A DNA stretch of 64,000 nt from Rahnella inusitata (GCF_003263515.1 NZ_JYDE01000015.1:124001-188000), one strand, 5' to 3'. Positions 49,343-59,506 are shown, counted from the stretch's first letter. The notes: generated by a model not told the origin, from the letters alone. Numbers and translations are program-made.

Positions 49343-51028
49343 TCAGGCGGTTTTCTTCATCGGCTCAGTGCGCACGGGCAAATCGCCTGCGGTGAAGTAT
49401 TCCGTCGTGCTGCGCGGTAGCGGCTGGCGACCACGGATTTTATCGGCAATTTTTTCGGCGATCATGATCGTCGTGGCGTTCAGATTACCAGTGATGATTT
49501 GCGGCATGATCGAAGCGTCCACCACACGCAGGGCGTCAATACCATGAACGCGCCCCTCGCCGTCGACCACCGCCATGTCATCCGTGCCCATTTTACAGGT
49601 GCACGACGGATGGAACGCGGTTTCCGCATGTTCGCGAATAAACGCATCCAGCTCTTCATCGGTCTGGACGTGTTCACCAGGGCTGATTTCGCGGCCACGG
49701 TAAGGGTCCAGCGCCGGTTGTGCCATGATTTCACGGGTGATACGGATTGCATCACGGAACTCATGCCAGTCCTGCTCGGTCGCCATATAGTTGAACAAAA
49801 TACTTGGATGCTGACGCGGATCTTTCGATTTCACCTGCACCCGACCGCGGCTTGGTGAGCGCATCGAACCGACATGTGCCTGGAAACCGTGCTCTTTCAC
49901 CGCATTACTGCCGTTGTAGTTAATCGCCACCGGCAGGAAGTGATACTGAATGTTCGGCCAGGCAAACTCTTCACGGCTGCGGATAAACCCGCCCGCTTCA
50001 AACTGGTTGCTTGCGCCCACGCCGGTGCCTTTGAACAGCCACTCGGCGCCAATCGCGGGCTGGTTGTGCATCTGCAGCGCCGGATAAAGCGACACCGGCT
50101 GCGTGCAGCTGTATTGCAGGTACATTTCCAGATGATCCTGCAAGTTCTCGCCCACCCCCGGCAGGTCATGCACTACCGGGATCTCCAGACGCTTAAGCAA
50201 CTCTGCCGCACCGACGCCAGAGCGTTGCAGGATCTGCGGAGAGGCAATCGCCCCGCTGCACAGCAGAACTTCGCGTTTGGCGTTAGCCGTTTTGGCATTG
50301 TAGTCGTCGCCTTTGAAATAGCTGACGCCCACGGCGCGCTTGCCTTCAAACAGGATCCGGTCAGTCAGTGCGTGCGTGACAATAGTCAGGTTGGCGCGCG
50401 GTTTGGCCTGATCCAGATAGCCTCGGGCGGTACTGGCGCGACGGCCTTTGGGCGTCACGGTTCTGTCCATCGGCCCAAAACCTTCCTGTTTGTAACCGTT
50501 GAGATCGTCAGTCCGGGAATATCCAGCCTGCGCGCCCGCTTCAATCATGGCTTCAAACAACGGGTTATTGCCGTTTTTCGGTGTGGCGACGCTGACCGGA
50601 CCGTCGCCGCCGTGGAAGTCGTTCGGGCCGATATCGCGGGTTTCAGCTTTACGGAAATACGGCAGACAGTCGAGATAACTCCAGTCTTCCAGACCCGGCG
50701 CTGTCGCCCAGTTGTCGAAATCCATCGCGTTACCCCGGATGTAACACATCCCGTTGATAAGTGACGATCCGCCCAGACCTTTACCGCGCCCGCACTCCAT
50801 GCGGCGGTTATTCATGTGCGGTTCCGGATCGGTTTCATACGCCCAGTTGTAACGACGCCCCTGCAACGGGAACGCCAGCGCCGCAGGCATCTGCGTGCGG
50901 AAATCCAGACGGTAATCCGGGCCACCGGCTTCGAGTAACAGCACGCTGACGCTGCTGTCTTCGGTCAGGCGGGTGGCGAGTACGTTGCCGGCAGAGCCAG
51001 CACCGATGATGATGTAATCGTAATCCAT
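49343..51028 (-). CDS. betA: Choline dehydrogenase
   Basis: FAD-dependent GMC oxidoreductase at the inner membrane that oxidises choline to betaine aldehyde. Length is 561 residues. The FAD-binding start reads [22 protein letters not shown] signature 1 lies in [21 protein letters not shown], signature 2 in [18 protein letters not shown], and the C-terminal active-site region in [21 protein letters not shown] with the catalytic His, then [24 protein letters not shown]. Last gene of betIBA, 24 bp after betB. Confidence 0.97.
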   Translation of the reverse strand: MDYDYIIIGAGSAGNVLATRLTEDSSVSVLLLEAGGPDYRLDFRTQMPAALAFPLQGRRYNWAYETDPEPHMNNRRMECGRGKGLGGSSLINGMCYIRGNAMDFDNWATAPGLEDWSYLDCLPYFRKAETRDIGPNDFHGGDGPVSVATPKNGNNPLFEAMIEAGAQAGYSRTDDLNGYKQEGFGPMDRTVTPKGRRASTARGYLDQAKPRANLTIVTHALTDRILFEGKRAVGVSYFKGDDYNAKTANAKREVLLCSGAIASPQILQRSGVGAAELLKRLEIPVVHDLPGVGENLQDHLEMYLQYSCTQPVSLYPALQMHNQPAIGAEWLFKGTGVGASNQFEAGGFIRSREEFAWPNIQYHFLPVAINYNGSNAVKEHGFQAHVGSMRSPSRGRVQVKSKDPRQHPSILFNYMATEQDWHEFRDAIRITREIMAQPALDPYRGREISPGEHVQTDEELDAFIREHAETAFHPSCTCKMGTDDMAVVDGEGRVHGIDALRVVDASIMPQIITGNLNATTIMIAEKIADKIRGRQPLPRSTTEYFTAGDLPVRTEPMKKTA

Positions 51029-51052
51029 TGAAATCTCCTCTGTTGCGGCGGA

Positions 51053-52522
51053 TTAAAAGACTGAGCTGAATTCGCCCAGTTCGACCTGCACGGATTTGAT
51101 TTGGGTGTAATGCTCAAGCGTCGTGACGCCGTTTTCGCGCCCCACGCCGGAATGTTTATAACCACCGACCGGCATTTCGGCGGCAGATTCGCCCCAGGTG
51201 TTGACCCAGCAAATCCCGGCTTCGAGTTTGTGGATCACGCGGTGCGCACGGTTGAGATCCTGCGTCACCAGACCGGCCGCCAGACCGTATTCAGTATCGT
51301 TGGCGCGGCGGATCACTTCCTCTTCACTTTCGTAGGTCAGAATGCTCATCACCGGCCCGAAGATTTCTTCGCGGACGATCAGCATGTCATCGCGACAATC
51401 GGAGAAGACCGTCGGCGCAACGTAAGCGCCTTTGGCGAATTCACCCGTGGTCACGCGTTCACCGCCGGTCAGCAGGGTCGCGCCCTCGCGCTTGCCGCTT
51501 TCGATATACCGCAGCACAGACTCCATGTGCGCGAAGCTAACCAGCGGGCCAAAGTTGACGTTTTCATCCGTCGGATCGCCCATGCGAATACGCTTCACGC
51601 GCTCCACCACTTTGGCTTCGAACGCTTTTTGCAATGCTTTCGGGATGAACACGCGGGTGCCGTTGGTGCAGACCTGACCGGAGCTGTAGAAGTTGGCCAT
51701 CATCGCGATATCCGCCGCTTTATCCAGATCGGCATCCTCAAAGACGATCAGCGGAGACTTGCCGCCCAGCTCCATGGTGACTTCTTTCAGCGTGGAGGCC
51801 GATGCGCTGGCCATCACTTTCTTGCCGGTTTTGACGCCGCCGGTGAAAGAGACTTTGGCGATATCCGGGTGATCGGTTAACGCCTGACCGACACTCGCCC
51901 CACCGGTGACGACGCTGAACACGCCGTCCGGCACGCCGGCTTCGGTGTAGATTTCGGCCAGTTTCAGCGCGGTCAGCGAGGTGTTTTCACTCGGCTTGAA
52001 GACCATCGCATTACCCGCGGCCAGCGCCGGGGCAGATTTCCACAGGGCAATCTGAATCGGGTAGTTCCACGCGCCGATACCGGCTACCACGCCCAGCGGT
52101 TCACGACGGGTGTAGACGAAAGAAGAATCGCGCAGCGGGATTTGCTGGCCTTCAATCGCCGGGATCAGTCCTGCGTAGTACTCCAGCACGTCAGCGCCGG
52201 TGACGATATCCACCGCCAGCGTTTCAGACAGCGCTTTGCCGGTATCAGCGGTTTCGATCGCGGCCAGTTCATCGTTGCGTTCGCGCAGAATATCCACCGC
52301 GCGGCGCAGAATACGCGAGCGGCTCATGGCGGTCATCGCGGCCCAGACTTTCTGGCCTTTGTGCGCGGCTTTCACCGCCAGACTGACATCCGCCTGCGTC
52401 GCGGCGGACAGCTGTGCAATCACTTCGCCATTGGCCGGGTTAATCGCGTCAAAGGTGTCATCACCGGTGCTGTCCTGAAAACGTCCGTTGATATAAAGTT
52501 TTTGTTTGCCGTAGCGGGACAT
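51053..52522 (-). CDS. betB: Betaine-aldehyde dehydrogenase
   Basis: NAD(P)-dependent aldehyde dehydrogenase that makes glycine betaine from betaine aldehyde. It has 489 residues (E. coli 490). Seen: PWNYPIQIA-type [32 protein letters not shown], cofactor loop [11 protein letters not shown], general base Glu in [11 protein letters not shown], catalytic Cys in [14 protein letters not shown], and [12 protein letters not shown]. The C-terminal [17 protein letters not shown] is standard. It lies between betI and betA. Confidence 0.97.
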   Translation of the reverse strand: MSRYGKQKLYINGRFQDSTGDDTFDAINPANGEVIAQLSAATQADVSLAVKAAHKGQKVWAAMTAMSRSRILRRAVDILRERNDELAAIETADTGKALSETLAVDIVTGADVLEYYAGLIPAIEGQQIPLRDSSFVYTRREPLGVVAGIGAWNYPIQIALWKSAPALAAGNAMVFKPSENTSLTALKLAEIYTEAGVPDGVFSVVTGGASVGQALTDHPDIAKVSFTGGVKTGKKVMASASASTLKEVTMELGGKSPLIVFEDADLDKAADIAMMANFYSSGQVCTNGTRVFIPKALQKAFEAKVVERVKRIRMGDPTDENVNFGPLVSFAHMESVLRYIESGKREGATLLTGGERVTTGEFAKGAYVAPTVFSDCRDDMLIVREEIFGPVMSILTYESEEEVIRRANDTEYGLAAGLVTQDLNRAHRVIHKLEAGICWVNTWGESAAEMPVGGYKHSGVGRENGVTTLEHYTQIKSVQVELGEFSSVF

Positions 52523-52565
52523 AATTCTCTCCTCGGTCTGTGCGGTCTGAAGGTTTTCTGCGGTA

Positions 52566-53159
52566 TTACTGCTGAACCTGAATGAGTTGTGCTTCGATGT
52601 GGCGGCGGGTGATTTTCATCGCCTCAGCGCGGTTAAACTCTTTCCCGCTGAGCGCCCCGCGCAGCCACAGGCCGTCAATCAGAGCAGCGGTACTTTGCGC
52701 CGCCAGACGGGCCTCAGCCTTAGGCAGAAAACGTCTGAATTCAGAACATAAATTTGAATAGAGCCGGCGGCTGTTGACCTGTTGCAAACGGTACAGCTGC
52801 GGGTGATGCATACTGCTCGCCCAGAAGGCCAGCCAGGTTTTCATCGCCGCACTGTTGGTCTGACTGTCGTCAAAATTGGCTTCTGCAATCGCATGCAGCC
52901 GCGCCGTCGGTGCGGTATCCGTCAGCTGCGATAACCGCAGCTGCACCCCTTCTCCCAAATGACTGAGCAAATAACGCATGGTCGCTTCCAGCAGCCCATT
53001 CTTGTCACGAAAGTAATGACTGATGATGCCGTTGGAAACGCCGGCACGGCGTGCGATCTGCGAAATCGACGCATCATGCATCCCGACTTCGTTCACCGCG
53101 GCCAGTGTTGCCTCAATCAATTGCTGCCGTCTGATGGGCTGCATTCCTACTTTGGGCAT
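52566..53159 (-). CDS. betI: TetR-family repressor BetI
   Basis: Choline-responsive repressor of the bet genes. From the ATG at 53159 ([19 protein letters not shown]), with AGGAG eight bases upstream, it has 197 residues (E. coli 195); the frame runs 23 codons further but those residues are not part of the family. The HTH is [36 protein letters not shown]. The ligand domain has [29 protein letters not shown] and [14 protein letters not shown]. It is divergent from betT, and a palindrome in the gap is its likely operator. Confidence 0.96.
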   Translation of the reverse strand: MPKVGMQPIRRQQLIEATLAAVNEVGMHDASISQIARRAGVSNGIISHYFRDKNGLLEATMRYLLSHLGEGVQLRLSQLTDTAPTARLHAIAEANFDDSQTNSAAMKTWLAFWASSMHHPQLYRLQQVNSRRLYSNLCSEFRRFLPKAEARLAAQSTAALIDGLWLRGALSGKEFNRAEAMKITRRHIEAQLIQVQQ

Positions 53160-53253
53160 GGGTCCGACTCCTGAAAATGAGCGGGCTGAAACGTACGAAA
53201 AAAACCACTTTTTTACGCTTTCGTTCAACCTTGTTAACGCTCTGACGTCACCT

Positions 53254-53299
53254 ATTTAACTTTTTTTTGATTGAACGTTCAATTAAAAATGCATATATT
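53254..53299. promoter_or_regulatory. BetI operator over divergent betI and betT promoters
   Basis: Perfect 14-bp palindrome ATTGAACGTTCAAT (53270-53283). On the plus strand TTGAAC (53271-53276) and TATATT (53294-53299) form a promoter with 17-bp spacing for betT. On the minus strand the mirror TTGAAC (53277-53282) and TTAAAT (53254-53259) form a promoter, also with 17-bp spacing, for betI. One dimer site can therefore cover both -35 elements. Confidence 0.8.
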
Positions 53300-53395
53300 T
53301 TATTACCAATACGTTAGTAATTTGTATGAATTTTGAGATGAATTAGAACCCATTTTATTGAAAATTAGAGAGTAATTAACAAATCAGGGGAAAAG

Positions 53396-55441
53396 ATGGC
53401 GACTGCCGATACGACAGAAAAACATTCTGAGAAACCTCGCGATCAGCTGAACAAGGTGGTTTTCTTCACCTCAGCGGGTCTGATTTTAGCCTTCACATTG
53501 ATGACCATTTTCTTCACCGATTTATCGGGAAAATGGATAAGTCTGACCCTTAACTGGGTGTCCGCCACGTTCGGCTGGTATTACATGCTGGCGGCGACGC
53601 TGTACATCGTGTTTGTAGTGTTCATTGCCTGCTCGCGCTTCGGCTCGATCAAACTCGGTCCTGAACAATCCAAACCCGAATTCAGCATGATGAGCTGGGC
53701 GGCAATGCTGTTTGCCGCCGGGATCGGTATCGATCTGATGTTCTTCTCGGTCGCCGAACCGGTGACGCAATACATGTTGCCGCCGGAAGGCAACGGCCAG
53801 ACGCTGGAAGCGGCGCGACAGGCGATGACCTGGACGCTGTTCCACTACGGCCTGACCGGCTGGGCGATGTACGCGCTGATGGGGATTGCGCTCGGCTATT
53901 TCAGCTACCGCTACAACCTGCCGCTGACAATCCGCTCGGCGCTGTACCCGATTTTCGGCAAACGCATTAACGGCCCCATAGGTCACAGTGTGGATATTGC
54001 GGCGGTGGTCGGTACGATTTTTGGGATCGCGACCACGCTTGGGATTGGCGTCGTGCAGCTCAATTACGGACTGAAAGTGCTGTTCCACATTCCGGAAAAC
54101 CTGACGGTGCAGGCGGCGCTGATCCTGCTGTCGGTCGTTATGGCGACGGTCTCGGTGACTTCCGGCGTGAATAAAGGTATCCGTATTTTGTCGGAGCTCA
54201 ACGTGCTTCTGGCGCTGGGGCTGATCCTGTTCCTGCTGTTCTTCGGTAATACCGAATTCCTGCTCAATGCGCTGGTGCTGAACATCGGCGATTACATCAA
54301 CCGGTTTATGGGGATGACGCTCAACACCTTTGCGTTTGACCGCCCGACCGAGTGGATGAACAGCTGGACTCTGTTCTTCTGGGCATGGTGGGTCGCATGG
54401 TCGCCGTTTGTCGGCCTGTTCCTGGCACGTATTTCCCGTGGACGTACCATCCGTCAGTTCGTGCTGGGTACGCTTATCATTCCGTTCGTCTTCACCCTGC
54501 TGTGGTTATCTATCTTCGGAAACAGCGCGTTGTATCAGATTCTGCACGGCAATCTGGATTTCGCTAACGAAGTGATTTCCCACCCGGAACGCGGCGTGTA
54601 CAGCCTGCTGGCACAGTATCCGGGCTTTACGCTGAGTGCTTCAGTGGCAACTATCACCGGCCTGCTGTTTTACGTCACCTCGGCAGATTCCGGTTCACTG
54701 GTACTGGGTAACTTCACGTCGAAGCTGGCGGACATCAATAACGATGCGCCAAACTGGCTGCGGATCTTCTGGTCGGTCACCATCGGTGTGCTGACGCTGG
54801 GGATGCTGATGACCGACGGGGTATCGGCGCTGCAAAACACCACGGTGATTATGGGGCTGCCGTTCAGCTTTGTGATTTTCTTCATCATGGCCGGACTGTA
54901 TAAATCGCTGCGGCTGGAAGATTATCGTCGCGCCAGCAATCAGCAGTCGCTCGCACCGCTGCCGGCGACCAGCGATGCGGCGCTTAACTGGAAGCAGCGC
55001 CTGACGCGGGTGATGAATTATCCGGGCACCACGCATACGCAGAAAATGATGGATACCGTGTGCCGCCCTGCGATGCAGGAAGTGGCGCAGGAACTGGAAC
55101 TGCGCGGCGCGAAGGTGACCTTTACCGAGCACGAACCGGAAGAAGACGAGAAGATCAATCATCTGGAATTACAGGTGGCACTCGGCGAAGAACAGAACTT
55201 TATCTATCAAATCTGGCCGGTGCGTTACGCCGTCCCTGCGTTTACCTATCGTGCACGGGCGGGTAAATCCAATTATTACCGTCTGGAGACGTTCCTGCTG
55301 GAAGGGACGCAGGGCAATGACCTGATGGACTTCACCAAACATCAGGTGATCAACGACATTCTCGATCAGTACGAACGTCACCTGAACTTCCTGCACATCA
55401 ACCGCGAAGCGCCAGGGAACACGCTGACGTTCCCGGAGTAA
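53396..55441 (+). CDS. betT: High-affinity choline transporter BetT
   Basis: Proton-driven choline importer of the BCCT family, 681 residues (E. coli 677). Twelve spans precede a long cytoplasmic tail (from about residue 515) that senses osmolality in relatives. Seen: GIDLMFFSVAEPVTQYMLPPEG, HYGLTGWAMYALMGIALGYFSYRYNLPLTIRSALYPIFG, the BCCT signature WTLFFWAWWVAWSPFVGLFLARISRGRTIRQF and YVTSADSGSLVLGNFTS. AGGGG lies before the ATG. Divergent from betIBA, sharing the BetI site. Confidence 0.97.
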   Translation: MATADTTEKHSEKPRDQLNKVVFFTSAGLILAFTLMTIFFTDLSGKWISLTLNWVSATFGWYYMLAATLYIVFVVFIACSRFGSIKLGPEQSKPEFSMMSWAAMLFAAGIGIDLMFFSVAEPVTQYMLPPEGNGQTLEAARQAMTWTLFHYGLTGWAMYALMGIALGYFSYRYNLPLTIRSALYPIFGKRINGPIGHSVDIAAVVGTIFGIATTLGIGVVQLNYGLKVLFHIPENLTVQAALILLSVVMATVSVTSGVNKGIRILSELNVLLALGLILFLLFFGNTEFLLNALVLNIGDYINRFMGMTLNTFAFDRPTEWMNSWTLFFWAWWVAWSPFVGLFLARISRGRTIRQFVLGTLIIPFVFTLLWLSIFGNSALYQILHGNLDFANEVISHPERGVYSLLAQYPGFTLSASVATITGLLFYVTSADSGSLVLGNFTSKLADINNDAPNWLRIFWSVTIGVLTLGMLMTDGVSALQNTTVIMGLPFSFVIFFIMAGLYKSLRLEDYRRASNQQSLAPLPATSDAALNWKQRLTRVMNYPGTTHTQKMMDTVCRPAMQEVAQELELRGAKVTFTEHEPEEDEKINHLELQVALGEEQNFIYQIWPVRYAVPAFTYRARAGKSNYYRLETFLLEGTQGNDLMDFTKHQVINDILDQYERHLNFLHINREAPGNTLTFPE

Positions 55442-55461
55442 GTTTGATCAGTTAGGTAAAA

Positions 55462-55497
55462 TACAAAACCCGCGAAATGCGGGTTTTTGTATTTTTA
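55462..55497. terminator. Bidirectional terminator between betT and the hydrolase gene
   Basis: ACAAAACCCGC (55463-55473) and GCGGGTTTTTGT (55479-55490) pair around a GAAAT loop, with T and A tracts on the outsides. Confidence 0.88.
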
Positions 55498-55503
55498 TAC
55501 AGA

Positions 55504-56379
55504 CTATCTCAAAAACGTCAGCACCTTCTCCAGCAGGAGTTCCGGTTGCTCTTCGGCAATATAATGGCCACAGGGTAATGCTTCGCCCTGCACGTTTTTC
55601 GCCACTTTTCGCCACTCCTCCAGCGGCTTAAAACACTGGCCGACGGTGCCCTTTTCGCCCCACAGCACCAGCAGCGGGCAACTGATTTTGCGGCCCGCAT
55701 TCAGGTCTTCCTCGTCGTGTTGCAGGTCGATACTTGCCGAGGCGCGGTAGTCCTCGCAAATTCCACGCGCCGTTCCATCAAGTTGCAGACAACGCAGATA
55801 ATCTGCGTAAGCTTCGTCAGTGAAAGGCTGCATTCCGGCACTGCGACTGCCCATCACGCTGCGCAAGTATTGCGCCGGATCGGCGGTGATCAGCGTCTCC
55901 GGGAAAGGTGCCGGACGGATGAGGAAGAACCAGTGCCAGTAGGCGCGGGCGAAGGCTTCGTTGGTTTGCCGGTACATGGAAAGCGTCGGGGCAATATCCA
56001 TCAGCACCAGTTGTTTCACCGCCTGCGGATGATCCAGCGCCAGACGGTGCGCCACGCGGGCACCGCGGTCATGGGCGATAACGCTGAACTGACTGAAACC
56101 CAGCGCCGCCATGAGTTCCAGCTGGTCTTGCGCCATTTCGCGTTTGCTGTAGCGAAGATGGTCTGCGTCTGGCTCAGGCTTGCCGCTGTCGCCATAGCCG
56201 CGCAAATCGGCAAGCACCACGGTGAATTGTGACGTGAGGTAAGGCGCGACCTTATGCCAGATCGCCTGAGTTTGCGGGTGTCCGTGCAGCAATAAAAGAG
56301 GCTCGCCCTGCCCGGCGATACGGTGGGCAATTTCGGTGCCGCTGACCGTCATCCGGCCTTGGGTAAAATGTTCAAACAT
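55504..56379 (-). CDS. Alpha/beta hydrolase, haloacetate dehalogenase type
   Basis: Cytosolic alpha/beta hydrolase of 291 residues whose active site matches fluoroacetate/haloacetate dehalogenases. Nucleophile Asp104 sits in AHDRGARVAHRLALDHP, with Arg105 and Arg108 for the carboxylate. The acid is Asp128 in LMDIAPT, the halide pocket His149-Trp150 lies in AYWHWFFL, Tyr211 in EDYRAS, and catalytic His272 in CGHYIAEE. Oxyanion loop HGHPQT is also present. This set is the one known from the Rhodopseudomonas fluoroacetate dehalogenase, so a carbon-halogen hydrolase is likely; an epoxide hydrolase would lack this pocket. It is convergent to betT and divergent from the leuCD-like genes. Confidence 0.85.
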   Translation of the reverse strand: MFEHFTQGRMTVSGTEIAHRIAGQGEPLLLLHGHPQTQAIWHKVAPYLTSQFTVVLADLRGYGDSGKPEPDADHLRYSKREMAQDQLELMAALGFSQFSVIAHDRGARVAHRLALDHPQAVKQLVLMDIAPTLSMYRQTNEAFARAYWHWFFLIRPAPFPETLITADPAQYLRSVMGSRSAGMQPFTDEAYADYLRCLQLDGTARGICEDYRASASIDLQHDEEDLNAGRKISCPLLVLWGEKGTVGQCFKPLEEWRKVAKNVQGEALPCGHYIAEEQPELLLEKVLTFLR

Positions 56380-56550
56380 GGGTTTTCTCCTTTTTCATCC
56401 ATCTTAGTGGATGACGGTCCGGCAACAAGGCTACAAATGAAGATCGCCGGTTCACGATCCGTGTTTTGAGTCACCACACTCAGCCCGTTGCCTGATAACC
56501 ACTAAGTTTGCGACGCTGGCATTATCCATTCGGTTCATCAGGGCAATGAA

Positions 56551-57981
56551 ATGAAGCCAAAAACGCTGTATGAAAAACACATCGACAGCCATACCGTCCG
56601 CACGCTGGATGACAAAGGCCACGTGCTGCTGTACATCGACCGGCAGGTCATTAACGAATACACCAGCCCGCAGGCATTCAGCGGACTGCGCGATGCAGGT
56701 CGTCGCGTGTGGCGGCCAGAAACGTCGCTGGCGGTGGTCGATCACGTTAACCCTACGGCGCCGCTGCGCACGCGTCAGATGCCGGATGCCGGTGGCGCTC
56801 GTCAGGTTTCCTATCTGGCCGAAAACTGCGCAGAGTTTGGCATTGAGCTGTTCGATATTTTGGATAAACGCCAGGGGATCGAACACGTCGTCGCGCCTGA
56901 GCAGGGTTTTATTCTGCCCGGCATGGTGATTGCCGCGGGTGACAGCCACACCACCACTTACGGCGCGTTAGGCGCGTTCGGATTTGGTATTGGCACATCC
57001 GAAATTGAACATCTGCTGGCGACGCAGACGCTGGTGTATAAACGTCTGAAAACAATGCGGGTGACCGTGAATGGCGAACTTAATCAGGGCATTACCGCCA
57101 AAGACGTGGTGATGGCTATGGTGGCGAAAATCGGTGCGGCGGGCGCGACAGGTTACGCCATCGAATTCTGCGGTCCGGGCATCGATATGCTCAGCGTTGA
57201 AGGCCGCATGACTATCTGCAACATGGCGGTTGAAGCCGGGGCGCGCGGTGCCTTTATGGCTCCTGATGACAAAGTGTTTGCTTACCTGAAAGACAAACCC
57301 CGCGCGCCAAAAGGCCAGCAGTGGCAGGAGGCGGCAGACGCATGGCGTCATTTACACAGCGACGCAGATGCGGTGTTTGACTGCGAGGTCAGCCTCGACG
57401 CACAGGACATCGCGCCGATGGTCAGCTGGGGTACCAGCCCGGATCAGGCGCTGGCGATAAGCGGTCAGGTTCCCGACCCGTTAACCGAGCCCGACGCCTC
57501 GCGCCGCAAAGATTTGCAACGCGCGCTCAACTATATGGGCCTGCGCGCTGGTCAGGCGCTTAACAGCATCGAAATCAGCCATGCATTTATCGGCTCCTGC
57601 ACAAATGCGCGCATCGAAGATTTACGCGCCGCCGCTGTTGTGGTGCGCGGTAAAAAAGTCGCCCCTACCGTACGGGCGATGATCGTTCCGGGCTCAAGTC
57701 AGGTACGCGCACAAGCGGAAGAGGAAGGTCTGGCAGAGGTCTTCATTGAGGCCGGTTTTGAATGGCGGCAGTCGGGCTGCTCGATGTGTCTGGCAATGAA
57801 TGATGACGTACTCGCGCCCGGCGATCGCTGCGCATCCAGCACCAACCGTAATTTTGAAGGGCGTCAGGGCGCGGGCGCACGCACCCACCTGATGAGCCCG
57901 GCAATGGTGGCGGCGGCCGCCATTTGTGGTCACCTGACCGATGTGCGTGAGGTAAAAGGAGAGCACCATGCAAGCGTTTAA
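56551..57981 (+). CDS. LeuC-like isomerase large subunit (second copy type)
   Basis: Large subunit of a 3-isopropylmalate dehydratase-type hydro-lyase with a [4Fe-4S] cluster, 476 residues. Cluster cysteines are seen in FIGSCTNARIEDLRAA and in RQSGCSMCLAMNDD. Other motifs: PLRTRQ region, VAPEQGFILPGMVIAAGDSHTTTYGALGAFGFGIGTSEIEHLLATQ and RCASSTNRNFEGRQGAGARTHLMSPAMVAAAA. No leuA or leuB is near, and the residues around VDHVNPTAPLRTRQMPDAGG differ from standard LeuC. So it resembles the extra LeuC2-type proteins, such as those encoded with newD in Salmonella. It may act on isopropylmalate or on another 2-alkylmalate. It overlaps the small subunit gene by 14 bp. Confidence 0.87.
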   Translation: MKPKTLYEKHIDSHTVRTLDDKGHVLLYIDRQVINEYTSPQAFSGLRDAGRRVWRPETSLAVVDHVNPTAPLRTRQMPDAGGARQVSYLAENCAEFGIELFDILDKRQGIEHVVAPEQGFILPGMVIAAGDSHTTTYGALGAFGFGIGTSEIEHLLATQTLVYKRLKTMRVTVNGELNQGITAKDVVMAMVAKIGAAGATGYAIEFCGPGIDMLSVEGRMTICNMAVEAGARGAFMAPDDKVFAYLKDKPRAPKGQQWQEAADAWRHLHSDADAVFDCEVSLDAQDIAPMVSWGTSPDQALAISGQVPDPLTEPDASRRKDLQRALNYMGLRAGQALNSIEISHAFIGSCTNARIEDLRAAAVVVRGKKVAPTVRAMIVPGSSQVRAQAEEEGLAEVFIEAGFEWRQSGCSMCLAMNDDVLAPGDRCASSTNRNFEGRQGAGARTHLMSPAMVAAAAICGHLTDVREVKGEHHASV

Positions 57982-58576
57982 TATACTGACCGGTGTGGCT
58001 GCGCCCTTCCCTGCGGCCAACGTTGATACCGATGTGATCATGCCGAAACAGTTTCTGAAAGGCATCGACCGTAACGGGCTGGATCGCGGCGTATTTTTCG
58101 ATCTGCGCTTTCTGGCCGATGGCTCGCCGGATCCGGCGTTTATCCTCAATCAGCCTGACTGGCAGCAGGCAAAATTCTTGCTGGTCGGGCCGAACTTTGG
58201 CTGCGGTTCCAGCCGCGAACACGCCGTCTGGGGGCTGAAACAGCTGGGCATTCGGGCGCTGATTGGCACCACCTTTGCCGGAATTTTCTTCGATAACTGC
58301 CAGCGCAACGGCGTGCTGACGGTGCAACTGAGCCCGGAACAATGGGGGCAGATTGCAAAAGAGGTGGCTCAGGCGGACAAAAACGACATTACCGTGGATT
58401 TACCGGCGCAGACCATCAGCCTGCATGATGGTAAAGAAATCGCGTTTAACATTGATGAGCTGAGCAAAACATCGCTGCTTAACGGTCTGGATGCGGTGGG
58501 GAACACGCTGCGTTACAGCGAGGAAATTCGTGAGTTTCAGCGGTCACACCTGCAACGTAATCCGTGGCTGGGGTGA
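57968..58576 (+). CDS. LeuD-like isomerase small subunit (second copy type)
   Basis: Small (swivelling) subunit partner of the preceding protein, 202 residues (E. coli LeuD 201). Seen: GVAAPFPAANVDTDVIMPKQFLKGIDRNGLDRGVFFDLR, LLVGPNFGCGSSREHAVWGLKQLGIRALIGTTFAGIFFDNCQRNGVL and the C-terminal YSEEIREFQRSHLQRNPWLG. It is translated from an ATG inside the end of the large-subunit gene, so the pair is coupled. Salmonella NewD, a LeuD-like protein, can replace LeuD in certain mutants; this protein is probably of that kind. Confidence 0.9.
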   Translation: MQAFNILTGVAAPFPAANVDTDVIMPKQFLKGIDRNGLDRGVFFDLRFLADGSPDPAFILNQPDWQQAKFLLVGPNFGCGSSREHAVWGLKQLGIRALIGTTFAGIFFDNCQRNGVLTVQLSPEQWGQIAKEVAQADKNDITVDLPAQTISLHDGKEIAFNIDELSKTSLLNGLDAVGNTLRYSEEIREFQRSHLQRNPWLG

Positions 58577-58589
58577 GGTAACATAGGTT

Positions 58590-59504
58590 TTAGCCGAGTA
58601 AACGGCTGAAACGCTGATGCAGGAATTCGACGCAGACCCGCAGTTTTGCCGATTCCGCCAGCCGTGTGGGATATACCGCCCAGACGCTGGCGGGCTGGGA
58701 AAACTGCGGCAATATCTGCACCAGTTCGCCCTTTTCGATGTAAGGCCGGACATCCCACTCCGAGCGCAAAATGATGCCCTGATGCTCCAGCGCCCACTGC
58801 AACACCACTTCGCCGCTGTTGGAGGAAAGCGCCCCTTTCACTCTGATGCGCTGCGCTTCATGGCCTTCGGTCAGCAGCCAGATGCCAAAGGGATTATCCC
58901 GCTCTTTGAGCACCAGACACTGATGCTGCGCCAGCGCGTTCAGCGATTCAGGCTCGCCATGCGCCGCCAGATAGGCCGGTGATGCACACAAGACCCGTTG
59001 ATGTTGCGCCAGTTTTTTACCGATGTGCTGTTCGGGAATGTCATCGCCCACCAGAATTTCCAGATCGATGCCTTCAGCGACCAAATCCACCACCCGGTCA
59101 AACAAATCCAGACGCAGGTTAAGTTGCGGATAACGCCGCGCCAGCTCCGCGATAGCCGGTGCAACATGGCAGCGGCCAAAACCGAAAGAGCTGCAAATGT
59201 GCACGTTGCCGCGCGGTTCGCTACGGGAGTCGGACAGATCGCCGATAAACTGGTCGAACGTATCGAGAATTTGCAGCGCCCAGCGACGGGCGCGTTCGCC
59301 GTCTTCCGTCAGACGGACACCACGGGTGGAACGGTGCAGCAGCCGGGCGTTCAGCGTTTCTTCCAGGATCTGAATCCGCTTGCTGACATAGGCCGGAGAT
59401 TGCCCCAGCTCAGTCGCCGCCGCCGCAAAACTTTGCTTGTTCACCACCGCCAGAAAGACCCGTAAGTCCTCCGCCAGCGGTAAACGATCCCGTTCACTGT
59501 TCAT
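58590..59504 (-). CDS. LysR regulator, DmlR/TtdR-like
   Basis: LysR-type regulator of 304 residues, convergent with the leuCD-like pair (13 bp between the ends). HTH: DLRVFLAVVNKQSFAAAATELGQSPAYVSKRIQILEETL. Effector domain: RGNVHICSSFGFGRCHVAPAIAELARRYPQLNLRLDLFDRVVDLVAEGIDLEILVGDD, characteristic of the DmlR/TtdR branch, whose members control malate and tartrate genes. It begins 2 bp after the stop of the EEP gene upstream, so the two may be cotranscribed. A dicarboxylate or alkylmalate effector would fit the neighbouring isomerase genes. Confidence 0.88.
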   Translation of the reverse strand: MNSERDRLPLAEDLRVFLAVVNKQSFAAAATELGQSPAYVSKRIQILEETLNARLLHRSTRGVRLTEDGERARRWALQILDTFDQFIGDLSDSRSEPRGNVHICSSFGFGRCHVAPAIAELARRYPQLNLRLDLFDRVVDLVAEGIDLEILVGDDIPEQHIGKKLAQHQRVLCASPAYLAAHGEPESLNALAQHQCLVLKERDNPFGIWLLTEGHEAQRIRVKGALSSNSGEVVLQWALEHQGIILRSEWDVRPYIEKGELVQILPQFSQPASVWAVYPTRLAESAKLRVCVEFLHQRFSRLLG

Positions 59505-59506
59505 GG

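Noticed and set aside
49874-50764. 296-codon plus-strand frame opposite betA
   Set aside because: Mirror of the choline dehydrogenase reading frame; no ribosome site or motif.
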